From assembly GCA_020353535.1 (NCBI GenBank), contig CP070696.1:4328549-4392548 (forward strand): DNA of 64,000 nt, read 5' to 3'. Under the pieces are notes generated by a model, which was not told the origin of the DNA, made no database searches, and saw only the letters and a program-made list of their open reading frames with translations. Shown piece after piece: positions 46,476 through 55,808 of the stretch. The translations under genes were made by a program, and so were the position numbers. This stretch comes from Spirochaetaceae bacterium (GTDB lineage: Bacteria; Spirochaetota; Spirochaetia; SZUA-6; DRHE01). Position 1 is the stretch's first letter, and each line of letters starts with the position of its first letter.

Positions 46476-46766
46476 CTATTTCTCGCAGGACTTCACACGA
46501 ACTGCACCCCAGGATTTCACCGGTACCGGGCGTACTGGGGGTCGAGTAGTGAAAGGCTTAAGATCCCGCAGGGGTATTCCGGTCTCTTCATGGATTAACC
46601 GGGCGATCAGATTGAAACAGGTTTTACTCTGGCAAAGACCCATACCGGCACGGGTCATTCGTTTCACCGCATCCGGATCCCGAGCGCCCTCCCGAACAGC
46701 ATCGCGAATTTCTCCCAGTGAGATTTCCTCACATCGGCAGACGATCAAATCATCCGGCTGATTCAT
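46476..46766 (-). CDS. BFD-type [2Fe-2S] domain protein of the dehydrogenase complex
   Basis: The 96-residue protein has the bacterioferritin-associated-ferredoxin-type cysteines C10, C12 in VCRCEEIS and the pair in MGLCQSKTC. In HcnB-like proteins this domain is fused at the C-terminus of the FAD subunit, but here it is a separate gene. The ATG overlaps the end of the ferredoxin gene by four bases. The C-terminal 25 residues are Pro/Val-rich and unconserved. Confidence 0.88.
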   Translation of the reverse strand: MNQPDDLIVCRCEEISLGEIRDAVREGARDPDAVKRMTRAGMGLCQSKTCFNLIARLIHEETGIPLRDLKPFTTRPPVRPVPVKSWGAVRVKSCEK

Positions 46767-47278
46767 GGCGCGATCCTGAAAAAACGAACTTCATCGGCAT
46801 GTTCCTTCGGAACAGCTATGGTCACCACGGACGTGCGATCGAAGGATTTCCTGTTCTGTACTTCCTGCACGTATCCTCGGCAAATCCACTTCCCGGCGCG
46901 ATTGATGCCGATGATCGCCTCCCCTTTTGATGGAAGTGGAAGAAACTCGAAAGGAAGCATAATCGTCGCCAAAGTATCCGAAAAGGTCTTGTCAACAATG
47001 AAAATCGCCAATCCGGGACAAACCACCACACATTGACCGCAGCCCGAACACGCTTCAGAATCGACCAGAACCGGAAGGTTGGTGATAGGTTCGCCAACCC
47101 GGATGGCTTTCCTATTACAGACCGTTTGACAGGGATTGCAAGGGATCTCCTCGACGCATTCGATAATTGGTACCGGTCCTTTAAGAAACCGCTCCTCCGA
47201 CGGGTAGACGGGAAGCTTTCTAAGCTCATCGAGAGAAACAATACCACTTGAAAAGCCGATCAGAGAATCATCGATCAT
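46763..47278 (-). CDS. Ferredoxin-like protein with two 4Fe-4S sites
   Basis: The 171-residue protein has two clusters of cysteines, EIPCNPCQTVCNRKAI and CSGCGQCVVVCPGLAIF, typical of two [4Fe-4S] sites, plus an upstream cysteine in IIECVEE. The ATG at 47278 overlaps the FAD-subunit gene by 11 bases and has GGAG upstream. An extra nine residues upstream are possible. It probably carries electrons from the flavin subunits to a membrane or soluble acceptor. Confidence 0.87.
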   Translation of the reverse strand: MIDDSLIGFSSGIVSLDELRKLPVYPSEERFLKGPVPIIECVEEIPCNPCQTVCNRKAIRVGEPITNLPVLVDSEACSGCGQCVVVCPGLAIFIVDKTFSDTLATIMLPFEFLPLPSKGEAIIGINRAGKWICRGYVQEVQNRKSFDRTSVVTIAVPKEHADEVRFFRIAP

Positions 47279-48389
47279 ACCGGTCTCCGTTTCCAACCTG
47301 TTCACAACGGTGATACGCCTCGGTGATGTGTTGTTTGGCCTCGTATCTGTAGTTACCGAAAGGTCCCTGACGCAGCATCACCAGGCGCCGCTGGATATCG
47401 GCTATTCGTGCAACGGAGATCTTCCGGTTTACCCGCCCGAGCGAACTGGCAACCGCAGCTCCTGAAAGCGTTCCCTCTTCCATGGCTGTGGAGGCTTCCT
47501 CGATCCCGCCCGCATCCCCTGCTATATATATTCCCGGGACGGTACTCTGTAGATTTTTGTCGTGAAGGGGCACGTGGCCCCCCAACTCGGGGATATAGCC
47601 GAATCGCAGGCCCGCCATCCAGGCCAGCTCTGCCATGGGACGCAATCCAACGGCGATGCAGATCAAGTCGACTTCCAGCCACCGTTCAGTGCCGCTCACG
47701 GGTTTCACGCCTGCATCCAGGCGGACAATCTCAGCTTTTTCGACGTACTCCGTACCAACGGCGCGAAGGATCGTATGAGAACACAGGATCGGCACGCCCA
47801 TGCGCACGATCTTGGACGCATGGACCTGGTACCCCGTTACGTGTGGAAGGGCTTCCACTATCGCAACAACTTCCGCTCCCGCCTGCAGGAGCTGGTAGGC
47901 AACGATCAGTCCAACATTGCCCGAGCCGATGATCATGACCTTCCGTCCCGGCAGTACCCGATGAACGTTGACCATGGTCTGCGCGGCTCCTGCGCCCATG
48001 ATGTTGGGCAGGGTCCACCCTGGAAAAGCGAGAGAGTTTTCAAGCGCTCCGGTAGCTAGTACAACCCGCTCTGCCCGTATCGTATCCACCCCGTCTGGCC
48101 TCAATATCCCCACGGTTTTGTCGGGAAACAACCCCCAGGCGGCCGTGTTGAATAATGTTTTCACGCCCTCCCGCTCCGCCTCTTCCAGCAACATAGAACC
48201 GATTGTGATTCCCCGCACTCCGGAAAGGTGTTCTTCCGAGCCGAAAAATCGATGTATTTGCTTGATAAGCTGACCTCCCGCCTTTTGATTCTCGTCTAGA
48301 AGAACTACGTCGACGTCGCTCCGGGCGGCCTCAATAGAAGCGCACAATCCGGCGGGACCGGCTCCGATCACGACCAATTCAGTTCTCAC
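47268..48389 (-). CDS. FAD/NAD-binding oxidoreductase subunit (HcnB/LhpB-like)
   Basis: The 373-residue flavoprotein has two Rossmann folds, VVIGAGPAGLCASIEAARS with AGGQLIKQIHR, and KVMIIGSGNVGLIVAYQLLQAGAEVVAIVEA. It closes with STVPGIYIAGDAGGIEEASTAMEEG. It resembles the alpha subunit of multi-subunit D-hydroxyproline, proline and opine dehydrogenases, but ends before the C-terminal BFD domain. The GTG at 48389 overlaps the 2Fe-2S gene by 11 bases. Confidence 0.87.
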   Translation of the reverse strand: MRTELVVIGAGPAGLCASIEAARSDVDVVLLDENQKAGGQLIKQIHRFFGSEEHLSGVRGITIGSMLLEEAEREGVKTLFNTAAWGLFPDKTVGILRPDGVDTIRAERVVLATGALENSLAFPGWTLPNIMGAGAAQTMVNVHRVLPGRKVMIIGSGNVGLIVAYQLLQAGAEVVAIVEALPHVTGYQVHASKIVRMGVPILCSHTILRAVGTEYVEKAEIVRLDAGVKPVSGTERWLEVDLICIAVGLRPMAELAWMAGLRFGYIPELGGHVPLHDKNLQSTVPGIYIAGDAGGIEEASTAMEEGTLSGAAVASSLGRVNRKISVARIADIQRRLVMLRQGPFGNYRYEAKQHITEAYHRCEQVGNGDRYDR

Positions 48390-48705
48390 CCTGGACCTCG
48401 TGCCAACTCCCGAGCCCCTGTTGCGAGCGGACATTCATGCCATGCTGCACCGGTGTAACACAGGTACGGACGTTGGGCCGTCCATCCACCTCCATGACGC
48501 AGTCCGTACAGCGTCCAATGGCGCAAAATACACCACGACTGTGCCCATGTTTCGTCGTGGTTCGCAGCCTCTTGATGCCCGCCGCCATCAAGGCTGAAGC
48601 GATCATTTCACCTTCGTAGGCCGATACATGCGTCCCGTCGACATTAATCGTGACAGTCTTACGCTGGGGTGCATCTCCCAGAATCGGGTGGAGCTGGATC
48701 CTCAC
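48379..48705 (-). CDS. HcnA-like [2Fe-2S] subunit
   Basis: The 108-residue protein has the plant-type 2Fe-2S pattern GVFCAIGRCTDCVMEVDG and a late cysteine in VRTCVTPV. It fits the small gamma subunit of HcnABC-type dehydrogenases. The GTG overlaps the DAO-type subunit stop by four bases and has GGAGG upstream. Confidence 0.9.
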   Translation of the reverse strand: MRIQLHPILGDAPQRKTVTINVDGTHVSAYEGEMIASALMAAGIKRLRTTTKHGHSRGVFCAIGRCTDCVMEVDGRPNVRTCVTPVQHGMNVRSQQGLGSWHEVQGEN

Positions 48706-49922
48706 GGCTTAAACCTCCCTGTCAGGAAATCATGGCACACCGTCAGATCGTACGGCTGGGGCCAGTGCGTCTTCGGCCTTCCAATAAAACGACCCGGATC
48801 TAGCGACGCGATCGGCAGGGAAGTACGACCGTCGCAGATGTATTCAGCTGCCAGTTTGCCGCTGATCGCAGCCCAAGACATTCCGTCCGTAAATCCGGCA
48901 ATCACCACCAGACCTTTGTATCCCGGCATCGGTCCAATAGAAGGCAATCCGTCCGGGGTAAAAGCGAACGTCCCAACCCAAGAGCGGATAACCGATACCT
49001 CGGCCAGCCCGGGAAAAACCACGCCGATGTAGGACATGACTCTGAAAACTTCGTCCGGATAGATCCGCTCATCGTAATAATCATAGGCCGGGGGCTTTGG
49101 CGGACCGGGACCTCCCAAATTGTAATTCCCTGACGCCGTTTGCGTCGCACCGTAGGCGAAATCACCCAGACAGAGCATCTCAAAGGGTTGCGGCGGGAGT
49201 GGTGGGAGACATTCGCTGACCATGGCTAGCTCCCGCACCGGAATGATCTCCAGGTCCGGGATTAACTGCCCGGCCCAGGCATTGGTCGCGTTCACGACGA
49301 AGGGAGCTTCAATGACGGAATCCTGGAGTTGCACCCCCTGTACAGCCCCGTTGGAAAGCAGAATCTCTTTCACGGGAGCATGGGTACGTATCTCTGCTCC
49401 CAGCTTGGAAGCCTCCAGGGCCTGCGCCCTTGTTAGTTTAAAGGGATTTAAATTTCCATCGGAGGGGCGTAACCGCGAACCCGTGATAAGGTGCGCATTC
49501 AAGTTCGGCATGACAGCCAAAGTCTGCTTCTTGTCCAGGAGCTCGATCTCCTCGTCCCCCAAGGAACGTTGAATGTCGACAAGATTTTCGAGCTCTTCGA
49601 ACTCCTGTTCTGTGATGGCGATGTCGAGGCAACCCACCTGGCGAAACTCGAAATCAATCTCAAAACTCTCGGCATACTCCTTCATGATTTGCGTGTTGGC
49701 TCGAGTGTACATCAGACGCTGATCGGTCTTATCGATGTTCAGCTCCCGACCGTAGCAGTGCACGACCATTCCGCCGCAGCGACCTGAGGCGCCGCCGGCC
49801 AAATTGCCTTTTTCACAGAGCACGACCTTTTTGCCACCCTTGGAGAGGTGATAGGCAGCGGATGTTCCCACCGCACCGCCGCCGATTACGATGACGTCAA
49901 CTTCATTTTTCGGTTCTGACAT
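48702..49922 (-). CDS. FAD-dependent DAO-type dehydrogenase subunit
   Basis: The 406-residue protein starts DVIVIGGGAVGTSAAYHLSKGGKKVVLCEKG and has a C-terminal TPDGLPSIGPMPGYKGLVVIAGFTDGMSWAAISGK, typical of the glycine/D-amino acid/sarcosine oxidase superfamily. It is the predicted catalytic beta subunit that oxidises a secondary amine or amino acid. It is translationally coupled to the HcnA-like gene. The substrate is not visible in sequence, and the MttB-like gene directly upstream suggests an N-methylated compound. Confidence 0.9.
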   Translation of the reverse strand: MSEPKNEVDVIVIGGGAVGTSAAYHLSKGGKKVVLCEKGNLAGGASGRCGGMVVHCYGRELNIDKTDQRLMYTRANTQIMKEYAESFEIDFEFRQVGCLDIAITEQEFEELENLVDIQRSLGDEEIELLDKKQTLAVMPNLNAHLITGSRLRPSDGNLNPFKLTRAQALEASKLGAEIRTHAPVKEILLSNGAVQGVQLQDSVIEAPFVVNATNAWAGQLIPDLEIIPVRELAMVSECLPPLPPQPFEMLCLGDFAYGATQTASGNYNLGGPGPPKPPAYDYYDERIYPDEVFRVMSYIGVVFPGLAEVSVIRSWVGTFAFTPDGLPSIGPMPGYKGLVVIAGFTDGMSWAAISGKLAAEYICDGRTSLPIASLDPGRFIGRPKTHWPQPYDLTVCHDFLTGRFKP

Positions 49923-49982
49923 TCCTTTTTCCCCGGGGTCGCATCACGCTAAAGTCTTCCGTTAGTCTCAAAGCTGTAATTA

Positions 49983-51419
49983 TCAGCTCCGGTACTTCAA
50001 CTCGTGCTCCCGGATAATTTCCGCGATCCGTTTTTGCTTCTCTTCTACCAACATTGAAATCGATTCGGTCTGACTTTCTCCCAACCGCTGAGTAGCCCGG
50101 TCGACCATGGTCTTTCTCCCCCGACTGCACCAACTCTCGTACGTCTGTCTGCTTATCAGGTCATAACTCCACCACTCGCCGCTTCTCAGGTACTCCAGTG
50201 TCGACTCGTCGTCCAGGAAATTTCCCATTGGACCTACCCGCTTCATGGCATCCAAGCACAGATGATCCTTATCCACGCGGATGCCTTCCATGATTCTCTT
50301 TACCATTCGTATCATTTCATGATCGACCAACAGTTGTTCCAGCGCAGCTGTCTGTCCCGTGGCGAACATGCCGGCGTTTACCAATAGATCTGTTTCACTG
50401 AATACGCCGGTCAGCATCAGCATCATATTTTCCATGCCCACCTGTTCGTCCAAACAGTGACTGTCGGAGCTAGGAATACAGGCATGTGTTGGTAGATGAT
50501 AATAACGGGCTAACTGATTTCCCGCCATGATCATCAAGGCTACCTCCGGGGAAGAGAGAACGGCGGCCGAGCTTTGCATGTCAAATTGGCCGCCTCCGTT
50601 GTAGCAGAGCAGCGGTGCACCGGGTCGAAGGAGTTGAGCGATCACAACAGCCGAAAGCACTTCGCAGTTTCTCTGCACCAGGGTCGACGCCAAGGTATAT
50701 GGCGAAGTGGCTCCGGCCAGCGGTCCAGGAAGAATAGTGCAGGGCAGACCCTGCTCCGCCACCATCATGAAGCCCCGAATTGTTCCTTCGTTCCAGAATA
50801 AAGGACTGGATGGGGAGAACTGACAGAGTCCTATGGGAGTTTCGTTTAGATTGTTGCCCCCCGTCACGATTCGAAGAATTTCGATAATCGAGGACATTTC
50901 ATGGTCGTTTTCCGGAGCAAACAACACCGGTTTGACCGTACTATTGAGCACGGCATCCAGAGCGTGAAGAATCGCTGAGGACTGGGGAACGTCTTGAGGA
51001 AGAGCCTGCGGTCCCACGACGTCTATAAACTCCAGCTGATTCGAAAGACCCGCATAATCTGCAACTTGCTTTTTTGTTGCCGGTTGGCGATCGGTGCTTC
51101 CGCCAGGAAGATGAAATACAGCGTTGAAACCCGAGGCAAAGCGGGGAGGATTTCCCCGACCCAGTACAAAACTCCTATTCTTGTCCCTGTCGTACAATTC
51201 AATTGATTCGGGTACTTGGGAGAGTGCTGCCACGACTGTGGATTCCTCAAACTTGACCGTGCTTCGATCCTGATCTACGATTAAACCCCTGTCCTCCAGA
51301 ATCTGGAGGATCTCTCGGCTTCTTATCCCGATCCCGACTTCGAACAGGATTTCCTTGCTTGCCCGATCGAGCAAACGCAAATCTTCTTCACTCAGGACTT
51401 CGAGAAGCGTAGGATTCAT
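49983..51419 (-). CDS. MttB superfamily methyltransferase (non-pyrrolysine)
   Basis: The 478-residue protein belongs to the trimethylamine methyltransferase superfamily: SKEILFEVGIGIRSREILQIL near the N-terminus, then VDVVGPQALPQDVPQS as IDVVGPQALPQ, TPIGLCQFSPSSPLFW, GLPCTILPGPLAGATSPYT and NAGMFATGQTAALEQLLVDHEMI. No in-frame amber codon interrupts it, so it is a pyrrolysine-free member such as those acting on glycine betaine, proline betaine or carnitine. It should move a methyl group to a corrinoid protein. No corrinoid protein or reductive activator is encoded in the window. Confidence 0.88.
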   Translation of the reverse strand: MNPTLLEVLSEEDLRLLDRASKEILFEVGIGIRSREILQILEDRGLIVDQDRSTVKFEESTVVAALSQVPESIELYDRDKNRSFVLGRGNPPRFASGFNAVFHLPGGSTDRQPATKKQVADYAGLSNQLEFIDVVGPQALPQDVPQSSAILHALDAVLNSTVKPVLFAPENDHEMSSIIEILRIVTGGNNLNETPIGLCQFSPSSPLFWNEGTIRGFMMVAEQGLPCTILPGPLAGATSPYTLASTLVQRNCEVLSAVVIAQLLRPGAPLLCYNGGGQFDMQSSAAVLSSPEVALMIMAGNQLARYYHLPTHACIPSSDSHCLDEQVGMENMMLMLTGVFSETDLLVNAGMFATGQTAALEQLLVDHEMIRMVKRIMEGIRVDKDHLCLDAMKRVGPMGNFLDDESTLEYLRSGEWWSYDLISRQTYESWCSRGRKTMVDRATQRLGESQTESISMLVEEKQKRIAEIIREHELKYRS

Positions 51420-51449
51420 CGCTGTTGCATTCCTCTTCCTCTTGGGCGG

Positions 51450-52745
51450 TTAGAAGTAGTACTTGTGATACTTTTCTTCCAACTTGTAGATCTCAGGTCC
51501 GTAGTAGTGATAGGGAGTATATAGATAGGCGTCCATCCTCGGAAACAGTACGCTGATCAAGGCCCTGCTCTCCGGTTTGAAGAACAGATCCGGCCAATAC
51601 TCGTACAACTCATCGATGTCATTCTGCCCCAGCAGGAGACGGATAAAGGCGTCCTGCTGGATATTCAGGTCGCCTCCCTCAGCTCCCATCAGGGTATCCA
51701 CAAAACCAACCTCTTCAACACCATCGAGTTTTCCTTCGCGAATACGCAGTTTGTATCCGTTGTGGAACAGATTGAGCACAAAATCTCCGCACATTCTCCG
51801 GTGCTTGGAGCTTTGCAGACGTTTATTGAAAACAGGGGACAGTTTTTCCATCAGAGCCGGCAGATTAAGTATGCGGAACAGCCATTGGGTGTCTTTTTCC
51901 AAGGTGCCACCGAGACTCTCGGCAAGCTGCGCCAGAACCGTGGATTTGGGCCAGTTGATGCGCATCTCCTCATAGCTTTTCTTGAAAAGGCGAAGGACGG
52001 CCATACCGGCAGTAAAATCAGTAAAGCTGTTCTCCAGGATATGGATCATTTTTTTATCCGTTATCTGCATGAGGTAGCCGACCGCTTCAGAGCGATTGCC
52101 CTTCTCCACGATGTAGATATGAAACTTAGCCGAGTTCAGCAGATACTCCCAATGTTTCGACTCCCGTGTCAGACATATATCGAGGGAAGCCGCCAGATGA
52201 TCATACAGCTCGACAAGTAGCGGGATGTCATCCGTGCAAGCTTCCCGTAGAGCGCAACCAGCGTCTTCCTCCTCGCCGTCAACACGCCAACTCGGTAGAG
52301 AGTAATGCACTAATCCGTCAATACAGTAGGAATAGCCAAATTGCCTGTAGTAGTAAGGGATACCCCAGATGAATACAAGATCATAGCGTTGCTGTTCCGC
52401 CATGCTATATAGCTTTTGCATCTGGTGCCGCACAAGTCCCTTGTTTCTGTACTCAGGATCCGTTAGAATCAATTCTACCTGCACGCAATTCAACCGCACT
52501 TCATCGAATTTCATTTCCCAGGGAATTATACCGCTCGTAGAAACGATCCGCCCGGAGACCGCGTCTTCAACAACCAGGAAATTGTCCTTGGAGGCTCTCG
52601 GGTGAAATCGCATCAGGCAGTTGGCGGTCATCCCTTCGACGATGTTGAGCTTGCTGGTGAGAAAGTCGGCAAAGTTTGTGATATCCTTCTCATCCCGTAT
52701 CGTACGGAGGATAAAATGATCGTCTATTCGTTCCTCAATGGGCAT
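51450..52745 (-). CDS. GNAT acetyltransferase-like protein (Eis-like)
   Basis: The 431-residue protein has an N-terminal GNAT fold with VQVELILTDPEYRNKGLVRHQMQKLY as the acetyl-CoA motif, then IWGIPYYYRQFGYSYCIDG. A second module (about 170-290) is possibly another degenerate GNAT, and a C-terminal SCP2-like stretch ends the protein. Length and order resemble Eis-type N-acetyltransferases. The ATG at 52745 has AGGAG eight bases upstream. It is in line with the MttB-like gene, and its acceptor is unknown. Confidence 0.78.
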   Translation of the reverse strand: MPIEERIDDHFILRTIRDEKDITNFADFLTSKLNIVEGMTANCLMRFHPRASKDNFLVVEDAVSGRIVSTSGIIPWEMKFDEVRLNCVQVELILTDPEYRNKGLVRHQMQKLYSMAEQQRYDLVFIWGIPYYYRQFGYSYCIDGLVHYSLPSWRVDGEEEDAGCALREACTDDIPLLVELYDHLAASLDICLTRESKHWEYLLNSAKFHIYIVEKGNRSEAVGYLMQITDKKMIHILENSFTDFTAGMAVLRLFKKSYEEMRINWPKSTVLAQLAESLGGTLEKDTQWLFRILNLPALMEKLSPVFNKRLQSSKHRRMCGDFVLNLFHNGYKLRIREGKLDGVEEVGFVDTLMGAEGGDLNIQQDAFIRLLLGQNDIDELYEYWPDLFFKPESRALISVLFPRMDAYLYTPYHYYGPEIYKLEEKYHKYYF

Positions 52746-52781
52746 CGGTAGCACTCCTAGACAAGATGTCGGAATTGTGTA

Positions 52782-53753
52782 TTACTCATCCGGGACGTTT
52801 TTCCAGCCGTCGTATTCGAATACAGGAATCTTGATCCCCGCCTTCTCCGCAATCGGTTCGAGGGTGCGGTCGATCGAAGCCTCATCAATATCAGGCCTCT
52901 CGATGTTATCTAGCACATACCATTCCTCCCGCAACGACAAAGACGCTCCCGGCTTCACGATGGACAGGGGGGAAAGACACTCCAACTCTATGCCCCAGTC
53001 GGCGGTGTACGTCTCCCAGCTACAACCGAAATCCGGGTAGCGGGCATCCCGAATATGATGAAACTTTTTCACAAAACAACTGCCGTGGTTGAAATAGCAG
53101 GCCCACCCGTACTCGTTCGGATATCCGAACTTGAATACCCCTTTCGCATTCACATCGTTGTCAACAACGATATACTTCTGTCCCCAGTACACACGGGGAT
53201 CGTTCATGGTGGAATCAGGCCACATTACCACGTGCCGATTCGCCAATAGTCCCGTGTTTCTCTGGACCATCGGAACTATCTCCCTCCCACCTTTGGCACC
53301 AACGGTCAGCGACCAGACCGCCATCTCGATCGGCCAGGCGCCTTTATTGACAAGAGTGTTGGTTACCTCGACGTGGGACTCCATAATCCGCAGGTCAATG
53401 ATTTTTTGAACCTGTACCCAAGGCTCCTCCTTCTGGTACATGACGATTCCGTTATCCAGTTGCTCATGCTTCTCCAATGGGCTATTGTCCGGAACATAAC
53501 TACGAGGAAAAGCCTCGGGACTGTGCCAGACGCGATGCCCACCATAGATCTTCCATACATCTCCATCAACAGGTTCGCTAACCGGTGGATTTTCTTCGAA
53601 AATATTTTCCTGGCCTGGCAAGGATAGTCTGATGATCCTTGGCCCAATATCCAGAGTCGCTACAATCTCGATATTGTTGTTGGCAATCCTCAGAGACTTG
53701 CCGAAACCGTTGTAATCCTTCAATTCGGAAAAAATCAGCTTATCAGCGCTCAT
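52782..53753 (-). CDS. DUF4380-like, galactose-mutarotase-fold protein
   Basis: The 323-residue protein has beta-rich sequence with IVATLDIGPRIIRLSLPGQENIFEE, YGGHRVWHSPEAFPRSY and HVEVTNTLVNKGAWPIEMAVWSLT, similar to sugar-epimerase/mutarotase superfamily members of the DUF4380 type. The catalytic role is unknown. GGAG upstream supports the start. It follows the ABC permease genes and may act on the imported sugar-like ligand. Confidence 0.7.
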   Translation of the reverse strand: MSADKLIFSELKDYNGFGKSLRIANNNIEIVATLDIGPRIIRLSLPGQENIFEENPPVSEPVDGDVWKIYGGHRVWHSPEAFPRSYVPDNSPLEKHEQLDNGIVMYQKEEPWVQVQKIIDLRIMESHVEVTNTLVNKGAWPIEMAVWSLTVGAKGGREIVPMVQRNTGLLANRHVVMWPDSTMNDPRVYWGQKYIVVDNDVNAKGVFKFGYPNEYGWACYFNHGSCFVKKFHHIRDARYPDFGCSWETYTADWGIELECLSPLSIVKPGASLSLREEWYVLDNIERPDIDEASIDRTLEPIAEKAGIKIPVFEYDGWKNVPDE

Positions 53754-53778
53754 GCGGATCTCTCCATTCCTGCTTTTC

Positions 53779-54792
53779 TCATTTTCTACGTGATAACGTC
53801 TGAATTATAAATACGAAACTTACCAGCATGACACCCTTTATCGCTTCCTGCAGGTAGGGATTTGCATTGAGCAGATTCAGCAGGTTGACGAGTGTGGCCA
53901 TAATGAACGCTCCGACCAGTGTACCGTAGATGCTTCCTTCCCCACCCATGAGACTGGTTCCACCGATTACTACCGCTGCAATCGATTCAAGCAGGAAGGC
54001 GGTACCGATGTTGGGATTGGATGCTCCGAGTCGATAGGCCAGCACAATCCCGGCCAGCGCGCAGAACAATCCGCTGAGCATGTAGACCAGGATCTTCACG
54101 GTTCCCGCCTTGACCCCGGACAGCACAGCTGCTCTCTCCTTCCCGCCTGTAGCATAAACGTTATGACCGAATCGGGACCTGCCCAGCATATAGATCAAGA
54201 GAAAGGAGAAAAAAAGCCATGTAAAAGTCGGCAATAATCTAGCTCCGAAGCGATTCAACCGAAAAAGCTGGTTCAAAAAATCCTGAAGATGATAGTACTC
54301 CAGCTGTCCGGCACCTGTGATCCAGGTTGCAAGGGAAAAATGAAAGAGCATGGCACCCATGGTGATCATAAAGGGCGGCACTTTCGATTTGGAAATCAGA
54401 AAACCATTGAGAGCTCCGAGAGTCATGCTTGCGCCACAGGCCAGTATTATGGCGAGCCACGGCGGGACACCGAGATGCTCTGTCTTCGAGACCACCGTCA
54501 GCGCAATTGCTATAAGTCCTCCGACCGAAAGATCTATCCCCCCCGTAAGGATGACAAGCATCTGGCCCAGGGCTACAATGCCGACCACTGACGCGCGTTC
54601 CCCTACGTTAAGCAGATTTTCAAAATCAAGAAAAAGCCCCGATGTGGTCACACTGGCAAATGCTATCATCATCACTAACGTTATCAGGACGTTATAACGC
54701 CGCAGAAACTCGATCAAAGAGATTCTGGATTTTTCACTCGCGAGATTATGTTCAACTTCACGTGTCGAATTCACGGGCTTTGTCCTCGCCAT
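53779..54792 (-). CDS. Ribose-type ABC transporter permease (second)
   Basis: The 337-residue protein has eight to ten spans with VGIVALGQMLVILTGGIDLSVGGLIAIA and the C-terminal SIAAVVIGGTSLMGGEGSIYGTLVGAFI, typical of RbsC-type permeases. It lies nine bases after the first permease gene. Confidence 0.92.
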   Translation of the reverse strand: MARTKPVNSTREVEHNLASEKSRISLIEFLRRYNVLITLVMMIAFASVTTSGLFLDFENLLNVGERASVVGIVALGQMLVILTGGIDLSVGGLIAIALTVVSKTEHLGVPPWLAIILACGASMTLGALNGFLISKSKVPPFMITMGAMLFHFSLATWITGAGQLEYYHLQDFLNQLFRLNRFGARLLPTFTWLFFSFLLIYMLGRSRFGHNVYATGGKERAAVLSGVKAGTVKILVYMLSGLFCALAGIVLAYRLGASNPNIGTAFLLESIAAVVIGGTSLMGGEGSIYGTLVGAFIMATLVNLLNLLNANPYLQEAIKGVMLVSFVFIIQTLSRRK

Positions 54793-54800
54793 GCAAAGAT

Positions 54801-55808
54801 CTAGGTGGTTTTTACAGAATCGGCTGCCGTAGTAACTGTTTTCCGCCTTGAGCGGCGTCTACCGGTGCTTACCAGCAGAGTGCCCACAAGAATCGCCCCT
54901 ACCACCATTCCCTCGATGTATCCCGAAAGTCTGCTGAAAATGATGAACTTGTTGAGGATTCTCAGGATAAAGGTTGCTAGGATGGCGTTCCAGATTTTCC
55001 CTTCACCGCCGGTGAGCGCGATACCCCCCATTACGACCGCCGCGATCGCATACAACTCGTAGCCGTTGCAGGCCCGCGGATTGCCTACACCGCTATAGGC
55101 GCCCACAAATACGCCTCCAATACCAGCCAGTATTGCCGAGGTCATGTAAACACCAACTTTCGTTTTTCTGGTATCGATCCCCGATATACGAGCAGCATAT
55201 TCACTACCGCCTACCGCATATACCCATCTTCCATATCTCATGCTCTTAACCAGTCGATTCGCCAATACCACAATCAGGAGTAAGTACAGAGCCGAGAAGG
55301 GGATGAAGGATATGTCGCCCGCGAAAATACTTCTGAACGCCGCGATCGGAAAAGGTGTTGGTACTCCGCTGAGAAAGTAGTAGCCGATCCCTTGTACAAC
55401 CCACATAGCGCCGAGCGTTGCGATCAAAGGGGGAACGTTCAGATACCCTATCGAAAGTCCGGATAAAAAACCGATAAAACCACAGAACACGAGTGCAAAC
55501 AATAAGCAAACAGGCAAGGTAATCCAATCAGGGACCAAGCCGTACATACCGCGCATCGACCAGGCAATAATCACCGAAGACATACTGGCCATGTTTCCGA
55601 CGGACAGATCAATGCCGCCGCTTATAACCACCAGCGACTCTCCGAGAACCAAGAATCCGAATATCGCCGTGTCCAGCAAGATTGCTAGCAGATTAAATCC
55701 GCTGGCGAATGACGGATTTATAATCGTGGAAACCGCGAAGATTACCGCAGCGATTACTACAAGATTGTATTTGGATGCAAGGCTTACTAGTTTATTTCCG
55801 GTCAGCAT
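54801..55808 (-). CDS. Ribose-type ABC transporter permease (first)
   Basis: The 335-residue RbsC-type permease shows LVLGESLVVISGGIDLSVGNMASMS and AAVVMGGIALTGGEGKIWNAILATFI. Its start overlaps the end of the ATPase gene by 17 bases. Two different permeases suggest a heterodimeric channel. Confidence 0.92.
   Translation of the reverse strand: MLTGNKLVSLASKYNLVVIAAVIFAVSTIINPSFASGFNLLAILLDTAIFGFLVLGESLVVISGGIDLSVGNMASMSSVIIAWSMRGMYGLVPDWITLPVCLLFALVFCGFIGFLSGLSIGYLNVPPLIATLGAMWVVQGIGYYFLSGVPTPFPIAAFRSIFAGDISFIPFSALYLLLIVVLANRLVKSMRYGRWVYAVGGSEYAARISGIDTRKTKVGVYMTSAILAGIGGVFVGAYSGVGNPRACNGYELYAIAAVVMGGIALTGGEGKIWNAILATFILRILNKFIIFSRLSGYIEGMVVGAILVGTLLVSTGRRRSRRKTVTTAADSVKTT

Noticed and set aside
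49983-51419. Pyrrolysine-containing MttB
   Set aside because: The frame has no internal amber codon and full length is read without suppression.
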